Shown here piece by piece: positions 1-7,713 of a stretch of DNA of 20,156 nucleotides. This DNA is from Hyphomicrobiales bacterium. Lineage in GTDB: Bacteria; Pseudomonadota; Alphaproteobacteria; Rhizobiales; Aestuariivirgaceae. How positions within the stretch are numbered: position 1 is the stretch's first letter; every line of letters begins with the position of its first letter. Position numbers and translations under genes: made by a program. Location: positions 1-20,156 of the forward strand of contig JANXRO010000349.1 of NCBI GenBank assembly GCA_025356765.1, given 5' to 3'. Under the pieces are notes generated by a model that searched no databases, was not told the origin of the DNA, and saw only the letters and a list, made by a program, of their open reading frames with translations.

Positions 1-116
1 AGAAGCGTTCCAATTTCGGCAACATAAGTTGAACGTGCAACACCCATCAACCACACCATGTCGATAGCCACAAACAGAACAACAATAATAATATAGCTTA
101 CTAAAAATTTGCTCAT
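1..116 (-). CDS. DUF2177 family membrane protein, N-terminal part (runs off left edge)
   Basis: Only the first 38 or so codons are present, because the gene continues past base 1. The start ATG (116-114) overlaps the stop of the DUF1365 gene in an ATGA arrangement, so translation is probably coupled. The visible residues begin MSKFLVSYIIIVVLFVAIDM, then VWLMGVARSTYVAEIGTL. A hydrophobic first helix, an Asp-x-x-Trp motif and a following Arg-x-x-Tyr match the start of the DUF2177 family of small polytopic inner-membrane proteins of unknown function. Members commonly sit next to DUF1365, FAD-dependent oxidoreductase and cyclopropane-fatty-acid-synthase-like genes, as the first two do here. The assignment rests on this short stretch plus context. 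Confidence 0.7.
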   Translation of the reverse strand, partial: MSKFLVSYIIIVVLFVAIDMVWLMGVARSTYVAEIGTL

Positions 117-877
117 CGCGCTGGCCCTTCATACAAGTTTGAAAACGGTTGATCTGGTTGTGGTGGCGTTGGTTGGATTTTCAATCCCTTGCGCCACAGT
201 TTAAATGCTTCCCAATGAATGCCAAACAAGACCTGCAATGGCAAAAGCGGCATACGTAGAAATGCCTTGAATAGGTTCCAATCAGTCAACGGCGTTTGTT
301 GTCCGTTGATCCAGGTGTTCAATGTCAAACAGTCTTGGGTAAAAAGCTGAACCGCCAAATGTAGTTTTTCTTCAGGCACCGGTGCTTTAAAATGATAATA
401 GCCTTCAACAGTGTTGAACGGCGAAACATGCAGCCGTTTTTTCGTCTCGTCATTCAGTTCATCAGCCCGAACAACATAAGAATGGGAATGGCCAAATGTG
501 TTGTTCACATCAAAAACCAAACACTTCAATTTATCTTGTGTGTCAAAACAATAATAGCTGGTGATGGGGTTGAACACGCGCCCAAAAAGAGCAGGCATGC
601 AGAGCATAAAAATTTTATCGACAGCACCAACGCCAACAGTGTTTTCCGCCAAGGCGCGAACATGCTGAGCCAACGGCATGTTATCCTTCGTCTTCCACTT
701 TTTGTCAGTAATACCGAACACATTAAAACGATTATAGCTGAACAGGCGCAAATTCATTTTGCCCAAGTGTTCAACATCAAGCCAAAGATAAAACACATTC
801 ATGCGCAGCCTATGCAGAATGGGTTTGGTGCGCACATGCACCACCTCACACTGATAGAGCGATGATGGCGTGATCAT
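113..877 (-). CDS. DUF1365 domain-containing protein
   Basis: This 254-residue protein has the usual length of the DUF1365 family (COG3496). Family hallmarks are visible: an N-terminal His-Arg-Leu-Arg followed by Phe-Tyr-Leu-Trp-Leu-Asp, the segment FGRVFNPITSYYCFD near residues 98-112, a VNNTFGHSHSY segment soon after, a HVSPF segment, and HWEAFKLWRKG near the C-terminus. The biochemical activity is not established. Genomic linkage to FAD-dependent amine-oxidase-like proteins and CFA synthase-like methyltransferases suggests a role in fatty-acyl chain modification. The start ATG (877-875) overlaps the stop of the upstream FAD gene by 4 bases and its own stop overlaps the DUF2177 start by 4 bases, so it is the middle gene of a coupled operon. 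No signal peptide is evident. Family is sure; function is inferred. Confidence 0.92.
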   Translation of the reverse strand: MITPSSLYQCEVVHVRTKPILHRLRMNVFYLWLDVEHLGKMNLRLFSYNRFNVFGITDKKWKTKDNMPLAQHVRALAENTVGVGAVDKIFMLCMPALFGRVFNPITSYYCFDTQDKLKCLVFDVNNTFGHSHSYVVRADELNDETKKRLHVSPFNTVEGYYHFKAPVPEEKLHLAVQLFTQDCLTLNTWINGQQTPLTDWNLFKAFLRMPLLPLQVLFGIHWEAFKLWRKGLKIQPTPPQPDQPFSNLYEGPAR

Positions 878-2190
878 TCCGCGGCCTCATGCGAAACATT
901 GTTTTGCGGCATGATCAGTCGGTCATTTGCGCAAGGCACAGACCACGGGCGTAACAGTCCGCCAAGTTCTTCGGCAACAGCCAAGCCTGCCTGCAAACCA
1001 TCCTCATGGAAGCCCGAACCAAAATAGGCCCCACAAAACCAAAGCCGATCTTGGCCCTGCAAGTCCCACAACTCGCGCTGTGCCCCGGTGGTGGTCGTCG
1101 TAAACTTTGGATGCCTAAATGTGGCTGAATATAAAATGTCTTGCGGCAATTCCTTGCCGTCATTGACCAGAGATACAAATATATTTTGCTTTGTATCCAA
1201 CGGTTGCAGGTCATTCATCCAATAGGTCAATGACCCCTTGGTGTTGGCCGCAACATAATTCCAACTTGACCAATGCCGCTTGGCCTTTGGCATGAAGTGC
1301 TGATCCCGATGAACATGAATGGGATTGTTAGTATATTCAAATGCGCCAAGAATATCCATTTCGTCTGTGCTTGGTTTGTCGATCAAAGACAGCGCCACGT
1401 CTGCATGCGTAGCCAAAACAGCATGATCAAAATTTTCGATCTCGCCATTTTGCAATACCAAAGACACACCGTAATTCTGGCGGATAACAGCACGCACACC
1501 CATATTCACAAGAGCATTGAAAGTGCCATCGGTCACCAGTTTATCAACGTAGGTTTTCGAACCACCGCGGACGGTGCGCCATTGCGGCCTGTCTGAATAA
1601 TTCAACAATCCATGGTTCTTGAAGAATTGTAGAAATGACTTGGCCGGATAATCCAACATCGATTGCGGATCAGACGACCAGATAGCACCAGCCACCGGCA
1701 GCAAATGAAGATCGACAAAATCTTTTGAGAACCCCTCTGCCTGCATAAAGCCCGCCAGAGTCAAACTCTCATCAACATCCGAAAAATCAACTTTGGCCAG
1801 GCGCAAGAACTTCGCCATGCCTTGCATCATCCGCCAATGCGCGGCTGATTTGAGATTGCTGATGCTACCCACAAAATTAAACGGGCCTGAACCCGAATAT
1901 TCATATCCGCCCGCTTTTAATGAAACAGCAAATCCCATTTTCGATGGCGCAGTTTCAACGCCCAAATGCGAAAACAGCGCGCTGAGGTTTGGATAGGTCT
2001 TGTCGTTATAAACGATAAAGCCACAATCAACCGAAACTGTGTCGCCCAAATCCAAGCTCAACGTGCGCGCATGGCCACCGAGATAGGGCCCAGACTCAAA
2101 CAGCGTCACGTCATGGCCCTTGGATAATAACCAAGCTGCCGAAAGTCCCGACACGCCTGATCCCACAACCGCAATTTTTAAACGCTTCAT
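874..2190 (-). CDS. FAD-dependent oxidoreductase (amine oxidase / desaturase-like)
   Basis: The 438-residue protein opens with a dinucleotide-binding Rossmann motif (VVGSGVSGLSAAWLL, with Gly10, Gly12 and Gly15) and an acidic residue at Glu32 that would bind the FAD ribose. A GGHARTL segment after it is typical of the amine-oxidase-like superfamily (COG2907 type). The C-terminal GAYFGSGFHEDGLQAGLAVAE segment is the second FAD-contacting motif. Homologues are found with DUF1365, DUF2177 and CFA synthase-like genes, and related flavoproteins in alphaproteobacteria have been linked to oxidation of methylated fatty acyl chains, so a lipid substrate is likely but unproven. It lies 56 bases downstream of gloA on the same strand and overlaps the DUF1365 start by 4 bases. 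Upstream of the ATG there is only a weak purine-rich ribosome-binding stretch (GAAAGCGG). Confidence 0.9.
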   Translation of the reverse strand: MKRLKIAVVGSGVSGLSAAWLLSKGHDVTLFESGPYLGGHARTLSLDLGDTVSVDCGFIVYNDKTYPNLSALFSHLGVETAPSKMGFAVSLKAGGYEYSGSGPFNFVGSISNLKSAAHWRMMQGMAKFLRLAKVDFSDVDESLTLAGFMQAEGFSKDFVDLHLLPVAGAIWSSDPQSMLDYPAKSFLQFFKNHGLLNYSDRPQWRTVRGGSKTYVDKLVTDGTFNALVNMGVRAVIRQNYGVSLVLQNGEIENFDHAVLATHADVALSLIDKPSTDEMDILGAFEYTNNPIHVHRDQHFMPKAKRHWSSWNYVAANTKGSLTYWMNDLQPLDTKQNIFVSLVNDGKELPQDILYSATFRHPKFTTTTTGAQRELWDLQGQDRLWFCGAYFGSGFHEDGLQAGLAVAEELGGLLRPWSVPCANDRLIMPQNNVSHEAAE

Positions 2191-2246
2191 CCGCTTTCAA
2201 TCCCTAGTTGGAATCTTTACGGATAAAGCGCATTCTTGGTTCAGTA

Positions 2247-2669
2247 TTACCAGCTGCCAATGTTGGGCATGCTTGCCCAAGGTTCTTGCACCGGCAGGTA
2301 ACCATTGTCTTTTTGCAAAACTTCGATCGATATTCCGTCAGGTGTTTTGATGAAAGCCATGCGTCCTTCGCGTGGCGGGCGATTGATTGTCACGCCATGC
2401 TTCATCAAGCCTTCGCAATATTCATAAATGTTGTCGACTTGATAAGCCAAGTGACCAAAGCTGCGGCCACCGGTATAAGTTTCAGGGTCCCAGTTGTAGG
2501 TAAGTTCGACCGGCACTTCCGGGTTTTCAGGGCAAGCCACAAACACTAACGTGAAGCGACCCTTCTCAGAAACCGTGCGATGTGTTTCTACAAATCCTAA
2601 AATGCGGGTAAAAAAATCCAGCGATTTATCCAAATCGGTAACGCGGATCATAGTGTGAAGATATTTCAT
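2247..2669 (-). CDS. gloA: lactoylglutathione lyase (glyoxalase I)
   Basis: Glyoxalase I isomerises the hemithioacetal of methylglyoxal and glutathione to S-lactoylglutathione, in the cytosol. With the start at 2669 the protein is 140 residues, and the four metal ligands known from the E. coli enzyme align: His5 (MKYLHTMIRV), Glu55 (VELTYNW), His73 (FGHLAY) and Glu116 (ISIEVL). The C-terminus MPNIGSW is of the kind common in alphaproteobacterial GloA. The frame stays open upstream to 2882, but the chosen ATG is preceded by a good ribosome-binding site (AAGGAAAG, about 6 bases away) and begins exactly where the family begins. The upstream extension has no similarity to the fold. It may be the first gene of the minus-strand operon leading into the FAD protein. 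Confidence 0.95.
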   Translation of the reverse strand: MKYLHTMIRVTDLDKSLDFFTRILGFVETHRTVSEKGRFTLVFVACPENPEVPVELTYNWDPETYTGGRSFGHLAYQVDNIYEYCEGLMKHGVTINRPPREGRMAFIKTPDGISIEVLQKDNGYLPVQEPWASMPNIGSW

Positions 2670-3004
2670 GTTTGCTTTCCTTATCGTTTTAACACACCCC
2701 ACGAATCGCAAATTGTCAAATTTCATTTGTTTGCAGTGTGCTGCATTCATTGTTGCTTTGTTGCTTGTGTCCCTAAGTCTATGTCTGGTGGCTGCAACAG
2801 TGCGCCGCACAAAACTTCCAAACCTATGATTCATCCATATAAAATGCTTTTCTAAGTGGAGGCTTGTAAACTTGATGTGCAAAACTTGCGAAGATTCTGC
2901 TTCGTTGCAAATAAGCCACTGTACAAAGTGTTAAGATTTGAGCAATTTGTAGCTTCGATTGCGTCGGGGAGGCCCTGGCGCTGGGGAATGGGTTGGGTAA
3001 GTAA
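2670..3004. promoter_or_regulatory. 335-base divergent intergenic region, with long leader of the cold-shock gene
   Basis: This gap separates the divergent gloA and cold-shock genes and must hold promoters for both. On the gloA side a TTGACA element is visible. On the cold-shock side there is no convincing promoter. A small inverted repeat (CGAAG/CTTCG, around 2890-2904) and a G-rich stretch (about 2967-3000) lie before the start codon. Long structured leaders are known for cold-shock mRNAs, so a regulatory 5' leader is plausible, but no specific element was recognised. An 82-codon open frame starting at 2856 runs into the cold-shock gene in another frame and looks fortuitous. Confidence 0.4.
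2691..2719 (-). promoter_or_regulatory. putative sigma-70-type promoter for gloA
   Basis: On the minus strand a perfect TTGACA (2719-2714) is followed after 17 bases by TGTGTT (2696-2691). The -10 is poor. Transcription would start near 2684, leaving a short leader that still contains the gloA ribosome-binding site. This is pattern matching only. Confidence 0.35.
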
Positions 3005-3589
3005 ATGTCTGAAGCGGCGGCAAGAGCAACAGGTGCTGATCAAACAGTATCGCAGAGCGAGAACGAACACGGCGTCACAATCATCCGTGTTGATGGTTTG
3101 GTAAAATGGTTTGATATTGGTCGGGGTTATGGTTTTGTTATTCCCGATAACGGTCTGCCAGATATTTTGCTTCATCTCAGCTGCCTTAAACGCGATGGGT
3201 TTGATGCGCCTCTTGAAGGTTCGCGCGTGGCCTGTGAAGTTGTGGCCCGCCAAAAAGGTTTCCAATGTTTGCGTGTTTTGAGTGTTGATCATTCAACTGC
3301 AATTCACCCTGTTGAACGTAAAGCAAAAACTCACAACCCAGTAAGTGCAACAACCGGTTGGGTGCGCGCCAAAGTGAAATGGTTTAATCGCACCCGTGGT
3401 TTTGGTTTTGTGAGCGAAGGCGAAGGCCTTGGCGATATTTTTGTGCACATGGAAATTTTGCGCAAAACCGGTATTGCTGAATTAATCCCTGAGACTTGGA
3501 TCTATGTAAAATATGGTGACAGCAACCGCGGCAAGATGGCGGCTGAAGTGCGCAACAGCTTGGACAATGGAATAGCCCACACCAACTAA
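3005..3589 (+). CDS. two-domain cold-shock protein (CspA/CSD family)
   Basis: The 194-residue protein has two cold-shock (OB-fold) domains, which bind single-stranded RNA or DNA. Domain 1 spans roughly residues 31-96, with RNP1-like VKWFDIGRGYGFV and RNP2-like DILLHLSCL. Domain 2 spans roughly residues 118-185, with VKWFNRTRGFGFV and DIFVHMEIL. They are joined by a polar linker, and a 30-residue polar tail precedes domain 1. This tandem form of about 190 residues is typical of Hyphomicrobiales and related alphaproteobacteria, where it often precedes a DUF192 gene, as here. Domain 1 is less canonical: the aromatic positions of RNP2 are leucines. The ribosome-binding site is weak. The ATG was chosen because it is the first in frame and leaves a sensible N-terminal tail. 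Confidence 0.9.
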   Translation: MSEAAARATGADQTVSQSENEHGVTIIRVDGLVKWFDIGRGYGFVIPDNGLPDILLHLSCLKRDGFDAPLEGSRVACEVVARQKGFQCLRVLSVDHSTAIHPVERKAKTHNPVSATTGWVRAKVKWFNRTRGFGFVSEGEGLGDIFVHMEILRKTGIAELIPETWIYVKYGDSNRGKMAAEVRNSLDNGIAHTN

Positions 3590-3634
3590 AGGCCTATACC
3601 TCTTAATTAATATGCGTTCGTGAGTGATTGAGTG

Positions 3635-4090
3635 ATGAGAAAAATTCTTCTTGCCCTTGTGGCTTTGCTCTTTGCTGGCGCTGTTCATGCGCAGGAAATG
3701 ATGCGGGTGGAGCCTCTCACAATCGTCACGCAATCCACATCTGCCATGTTCAGCGCTGAAATTGCCGATACAGATGCCTTGCGCGAACGTGGCCTTATGT
3801 TTCGCCAGCGCATGCCACAAGACCAAGCTATGTTGTTTGACTTTGGCGAACCAAAGCCAGCGGCAATGTGGATGAAAAATACCTACATGTCGCTTGATAT
3901 GGTGTTTGTGCGGCAAGACGGAAGCATTGCCGCCATTGCCGAAAACACCGTACCCAAATCGCTTGATACAATCAGCGTGCAAGAACCTGTTCGCGGCGTC
4001 ATTGAACTTGCGGCCGGAACTGCAAAGCGTGTTGGCATTCGCAAAGGTGATAAAGTTTTAAATGCGATTTTTAAAACAACGCTGAACTAG
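3635..4090 (+). CDS. exported DUF192 family protein
   Basis: The product is 151 residues from the ATG at 3635. A GTG directly before it (3632) is an equally possible start, adding one residue. A Sec signal peptide is clear: MRK, then a leucine- and alanine-rich core ending in VHA, with cleavage expected before Gln20. The mature part matches DUF192 (COG1430), with the motif MLFDFGEPKPAAMWMKNTY around residues 69-87 followed by SLDMVFVRQDG and an NTVPKS segment. DUF192 proteins are small beta-rich proteins of unknown function, periplasmic here judging by the signal. The gene lies 45 bases after the cold-shock gene on the same strand, probably in one transcript, and converges on the DUF1501 gene with only 10 bases between the stops. 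No strong Shine-Dalgarno is seen. Confidence 0.88.
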   Translation: MRKILLALVALLFAGAVHAQEMMRVEPLTIVTQSTSAMFSAEIADTDALRERGLMFRQRMPQDQAMLFDFGEPKPAAMWMKNTYMSLDMVFVRQDGSIAAIAENTVPKSLDTISVQEPVRGVIELAAGTAKRVGIRKGDKVLNAIFKTTLN

Positions 4091-4100
4091 TGAGCTTCGG

Positions 4101-5327
4101 CTATACTCCAATCAACCCTTTCATGGGCACGATCAATCCTGAATCCGGAAAAACATCTTTGCTCAACGCTTCGTTGCTCAGGCCGAATTGGTCGCCAAGC
4201 AAACCCTTAAGAACTGCGCGAAGATCAGTCGTGGGTTTTAAATCTCGGCCCTGATAAAGGGCAGCGTTTTTAAGCCCCGGCCAATCCGCAATAACGCGCC
4301 CGCCTTTAATGGCACCACCCGCCAAGAATGCCAATGTGCCTGTGCCATGATCAGTGCCATCTGTACCGTTCACGTTAACTGTTCGGCCAAATTCAGTCAT
4401 CACAACAATTGCAGTTTGCGCCCAAGCGGCACCCAAGCCCGTTTCAAATTCAGCAATTGCCCCATCAAGCCCAGTTAGAAGATTGAACAAGCGGCCCTTG
4501 GCACCGCCTTCATTTTCATGCGTGTCCCACCCATCAAAAGCCATTGCGGCAATGCGCGGGCCATCATCTGCCGCCATTAATTTTGCAGCGCCTCTGGCTT
4601 GGGCCACCATATCGCCGCCTTGATTAACTTTGCCCATGGAAACATCCATTGCTTGGCCGCTCACCAGCATTTGCGTTTTGATAGACTCGGAAAACAGCTT
4701 TGCTAATTTCACATCGGTATGTTGATAAAGGTCGAGCAGGCGCTGATTAATATCTTGCGTTGGCCCGGGAAGATTAACGGGTGCCCAGCCCAAGGTTTCA
4801 GCAGGCCCACGAATGATAAGCGGTGCTACGGCACCCACAGCCAAACTAGGATTGCTGGCGACGCGGCTGCCGTTTGGAATGGCACTGATTGCGCGGTTAA
4901 GCCAGCCCGATGACACATTGCCGGGCCCTGCAAAACCACTCTCCAAAACATCTTGCCCGTCAAAATGCGAGCGTTCCCGATAACCTGTGGCGACGGCATG
5001 AACCACAGCGGCTTGGCCAGATTTATAAAGCCTGGAAAAATTTGTCATCGCTGGGTTGAGCGCAAAAAATGAATCAAGCGCAAGGCCGGCGTTCTCGCCT
5101 GAAAAGCCCAGCGCCAAGTCGCCATGCAGGCCTGCATAGTCAGGGTCGCCCACGGGGGCCACTGCCGATAATCCATCCATGGCGCCGCGCAAGATAATGG
5201 CAATTAATCGCGGGTCGCGCCCATCAGCCGCGCGGGCAAATTTTGGAATAAAGGCTGAAGCCACAAGGCTGCCGCTAAGGCCCAACATTTTACGGCGTGA
5301 CAGAGTTGCAATTTCACAAAGCGACAT
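4101..5327 (-). CDS. DUF1501 domain-containing protein, Tat-exported
   Basis: This 408-residue protein starts with a twin-arginine signal: SRRKMLGLSG, a hydrophobic stretch (SLVASAFIP) and an Ala-x-Ala cleavage region (ARA, about residues 31-33). The mature region fits DUF1501 (COG4102), a family related to the alkaline phosphatase/sulfatase fold: ILRGAMDGLSAVAP near the start, RSHFDGQDVLESG, and the late TEFGRT ... GTDHGTGTLAFLAGG region with candidate metal-binding Asp and His residues. Its reaction is unknown. It follows the DUF1800 gene by 10 bases, and its ribosome-binding site (AGGAG, 5339-5335) overlaps the DUF1800 stop codon, so the two are made together. Tat export suggests it folds, perhaps with a cofactor, in the cytoplasm before reaching the periplasm. 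Confidence 0.9.
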   Translation of the reverse strand: MSLCEIATLSRRKMLGLSGSLVASAFIPKFARAADGRDPRLIAIILRGAMDGLSAVAPVGDPDYAGLHGDLALGFSGENAGLALDSFFALNPAMTNFSRLYKSGQAAVVHAVATGYRERSHFDGQDVLESGFAGPGNVSSGWLNRAISAIPNGSRVASNPSLAVGAVAPLIIRGPAETLGWAPVNLPGPTQDINQRLLDLYQHTDVKLAKLFSESIKTQMLVSGQAMDVSMGKVNQGGDMVAQARGAAKLMAADDGPRIAAMAFDGWDTHENEGGAKGRLFNLLTGLDGAIAEFETGLGAAWAQTAIVVMTEFGRTVNVNGTDGTDHGTGTLAFLAGGAIKGGRVIADWPGLKNAALYQGRDLKPTTDLRAVLKGLLGDQFGLSNEALSKDVFPDSGLIVPMKGLIGV

Positions 5328-5337
5328 GATGTTTCTC

Positions 5338-6744
5338 CTAACGGCGTTGAAATTCGGGTGACATGAAAAGCAATGCCAAGCCCTGTTGGCGAGATTCGGC
5401 GCGGGCTACGGTTTGTTGGGTGTCATGGGAAACGCCGTTGCCCAAAAGGGCCTGCAACAAATCTGATGGGCTATCCTGCATTTGCGCTTGCCGCACCAAC
5501 AGCGTTGCATAAGCAAGCCTGACTTTTAATCCTTCAGGCGATGCCCAAACATCATTGGTGTCTCCAAAACCATTGGGGCCGGGCGGTTGCCAGGTGGGCT
5601 GGCCAAGCTCTTTCAATGCTCTCAACATTTGTTGTGGCTTTGTAGGTTCAAACCCAAGGCCACGACTGACAGAGACCAGATATTCGAGAGGGCTTTTCAG
5701 TTTATCAACTGGCGTGGACCATGCCAAATCATCATCCAAAAGGGTGTTCGCCAAAGCCTTCAAATCACCCCTGGTTTTGGTGAAATTTCGGCTCAGATTA
5801 TCAACCAACTCAGGCGGCGGAACATCGGCCACAAAATGCCGCGCAACTTTAAATGCAATGTGTTTTGCCGTGGCGGGGTGAATGGCCAAATCTGCCAAAA
5901 CTGCCTTGCCTTGCGCAATATCATTTTGCCGATAAGATTTTCCCATAATTGTTTGAGCACCAGGCTGGTGGCGGTTTGGCTCGAAATAAAACACACCGGG
6001 TTCTTGTTTGTTGTTATTGGCTCCAGCGAACGTCCACCCCGTAATCACACGCGCAAAGGCCGTCACATCTGCTTGCGTATAGCCAGAGCCCACGCCCAAT
6101 GTGTGAAGCTCCATAATCTCACGCGCCAAGTTTTCATTAAGGCCTTTGGAGCGCTTCAATCCAGCACGGGAATCAGGGCCGATTGAATCTCGGTTATCCA
6201 GATAAGCCAACATGGTGGGGTGTGTTTCAACCGCAAACAGAATATCGCCAAACGAGCCCAATACATGGGGCCTTATGGCTTCACGTTCAAAACTGCCGGC
6301 TGTTGCGCGCACCAAACCAGATTTTGCGACAGATACGCTAAAATGATTGGACCAAAACCAAACCCAACGCTCTAAAAACCCTGCGGGTGCTTCATATGCC
6401 TTTAAAATTCGCGCTTCCACTTCATTCAGAAGCGCCTCGCGCTGCACCGATTGCATTTTGGGCTTGGTGGATGTTTCGGGCTGTTGCGCAGCATTTGCAT
6501 CGGCACCTTCACGCATGGCTTTTTTCATAGCCTGCTGTTCAAAATATGCGGCAAGATTTGATTGCGTATCAACAAGTTCACTTGAAGTGATCATTGCAGA
6601 CTGGCTATTAAGTTCCTGTTGCAAATATGCTTTTGGGTCTTTTTCTGCTGCATTGGCATCAGCTTCTGGCATTTCGATGCGCCGCCCCAAACCAAATCGG
6701 TTAAAGGCGCGAAACACTGAATATTTTTCACCTGCAAGGGCCAT
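5338..6744 (-). CDS. DUF1800 domain-containing protein
   Basis: From the ATG at 6744 the protein is 468 residues. An in-frame ATG lies six codons further upstream (6762), but the downstream one has a textbook Shine-Dalgarno (AGGAG with 6 bases to the start), so it is preferred. DUF1800 (COG5267) features are the N-terminal FNRFGLGRR segment, ERWVWFWSNHFSVS around residue 130, and the strongly conserved LAREIMELHTLGVGSGYTQ followed by DVTAFARVITGWTF. A VARHFVADVPP segment comes later. No signal peptide or membrane helix is obvious. DUF1800 and DUF1501 genes almost always occur as neighbours, which implies a shared process, but no activity is established. The region upstream (6745-6828) is a short divergent gap shared with the hydroxylase gene. 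Confidence 0.9.
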   Translation of the reverse strand: MALAGEKYSVFRAFNRFGLGRRIEMPEADANAAEKDPKAYLQQELNSQSAMITSSELVDTQSNLAAYFEQQAMKKAMREGADANAAQQPETSTKPKMQSVQREALLNEVEARILKAYEAPAGFLERWVWFWSNHFSVSVAKSGLVRATAGSFEREAIRPHVLGSFGDILFAVETHPTMLAYLDNRDSIGPDSRAGLKRSKGLNENLAREIMELHTLGVGSGYTQADVTAFARVITGWTFAGANNNKQEPGVFYFEPNRHQPGAQTIMGKSYRQNDIAQGKAVLADLAIHPATAKHIAFKVARHFVADVPPPELVDNLSRNFTKTRGDLKALANTLLDDDLAWSTPVDKLKSPLEYLVSVSRGLGFEPTKPQQMLRALKELGQPTWQPPGPNGFGDTNDVWASPEGLKVRLAYATLLVRQAQMQDSPSDLLQALLGNGVSHDTQQTVARAESRQQGLALLFMSPEFQRR

Positions 6745-6748
6745 CGCA

Positions 6749-6755
6749 CTCTCCT
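6749..6755 (-). promoter_or_regulatory. ribosome-binding site deciding the DUF1800 start
   Basis: AGGAGAG on the minus strand lies between two candidate in-frame ATG codons (6762 and 6744). It is at the right distance only for the downstream ATG, which sets the start at 6744. Confidence 0.75.
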
Positions 6756-6828
6756 GATTCATAACAAGCAGACGCTACGGCAAACAAAATTCCGTTGCAG
6801 CCTTACATATGTTTAAATTTCATCTTGG

Positions 6829-7713
6829 ATGAAAGACAGGTTCAAGGTAAACAAACAGAAATTTGGAATGAATATTGTGGCCAATGCAACAAACGACAAC
6901 GCTTCTTTGAAAACAAGATTTGCCGCCTATAGGCGCAATTTTATTTATACCAATGGCGAAAGGCTAACCCGCGCCCTCACTCGTTTTTTCGCCAGCCAGT
7001 CGTTGGTTGAAGACAAGCCGATTTTGGATTCAAAGCATTTTCCGTTTCTGCAACAGTTTACAGACAACTGGGAAGTGATCCGTGACGAAGTTGTTGGCAT
7101 TCTTAAAAACCGTGAAGAAATTCCGGCGTTTGAAGAAGTGTCTCCTGAACAACATTGGATTGCCAAGGGCAAAAATTGGCGCACATTTTTTCTGTTTGGC
7201 TTTGGTGAAAAACTTCCCGGCAATTGCGCCAAGGCTCCTGTCACCACAGCGCTGCTTGAAAAAGTGCCAAATCTACAAATCTCTTGGTTTTCCATCCTCA
7301 GCCCCGGTTATCATATTCCGCCACATCGTGGCGTTACCAAAGGCATTGTGCGTGCTCATCTTGGTTTGATCATTCCAAAAAACGCTGAAAAATGCCGTAT
7401 CCGTGTTGATGATCAAATTCGCGTTTGGCATCCGGGCGAAATTTTTGTGTTGGATGACACCTATGAACATGAAGTGTGGAATGACACTGATGAAGAGCGC
7501 GTGATTTTAATTTTTGATTTTGATCGTCCAATGAAATGGCTTGGGCGCAATTTGTTGCACACATTCATTTATGCAATGAAATTTACGGCATTTTATCAAG
7601 AGCCAAAGAAAAATATGATGACCTTTGAACAAAGGTTCGAAGCGGCCACGCGGCGGAACAATGAAAATTTGGAAAAGCTGGCCGATGCACAGGAAGCAGC
7701 TCGCAAAAAATAG
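6829..7713 (+). CDS. aspartyl/asparaginyl beta-hydroxylase family dioxygenase (LpxO/OlsC-like)
   Basis: The 294-residue protein is a non-haem Fe(II)/2-oxoglutarate dioxygenase of the Asp/Asn beta-hydroxylase family. Against the known AspH active site, spacing fits at every position: Fe ligands His166 (PHRG) and His214 (YEHEVW), and 2-oxoglutarate contacts Ser155, Arg175 and Arg224. The sequence also resembles the bacterial lipid hydroxylases LpxO and OlsC, for example the NWEVIRDE segment (80-87) and the DEERVILIFDFDRPM segment (221-235). Those enzymes add a 2-hydroxyl to acyl chains of lipid A or ornithine lipid. The N-terminal membrane anchor of LpxO is absent. Two starts are possible (6829 and 6868); both have weak ribosome-binding sites and the choice does not affect the domain. 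Its stop directly abuts that of the convergent ligase gene. Substrate is inferred. Confidence 0.88.
   Translation: MKDRFKVNKQKFGMNIVANATNDNASLKTRFAAYRRNFIYTNGERLTRALTRFFASQSLVEDKPILDSKHFPFLQQFTDNWEVIRDEVVGILKNREEIPAFEEVSPEQHWIAKGKNWRTFFLFGFGEKLPGNCAKAPVTTALLEKVPNLQISWFSILSPGYHIPPHRGVTKGIVRAHLGLIIPKNAEKCRIRVDDQIRVWHPGEIFVLDDTYEHEVWNDTDEERVILIFDFDRPMKWLGRNLLHTFIYAMKFTAFYQEPKKNMMTFEQRFEAATRRNNENLEKLADAQEAARKK

Noticed and set aside
2670..2882. N-terminal extension of gloA to 211 residues
   Set aside because: The extension has no glyoxalase-like sequence, and the ATG at 2669 has a good ribosome-binding site and places the metal ligands at the usual numbers.
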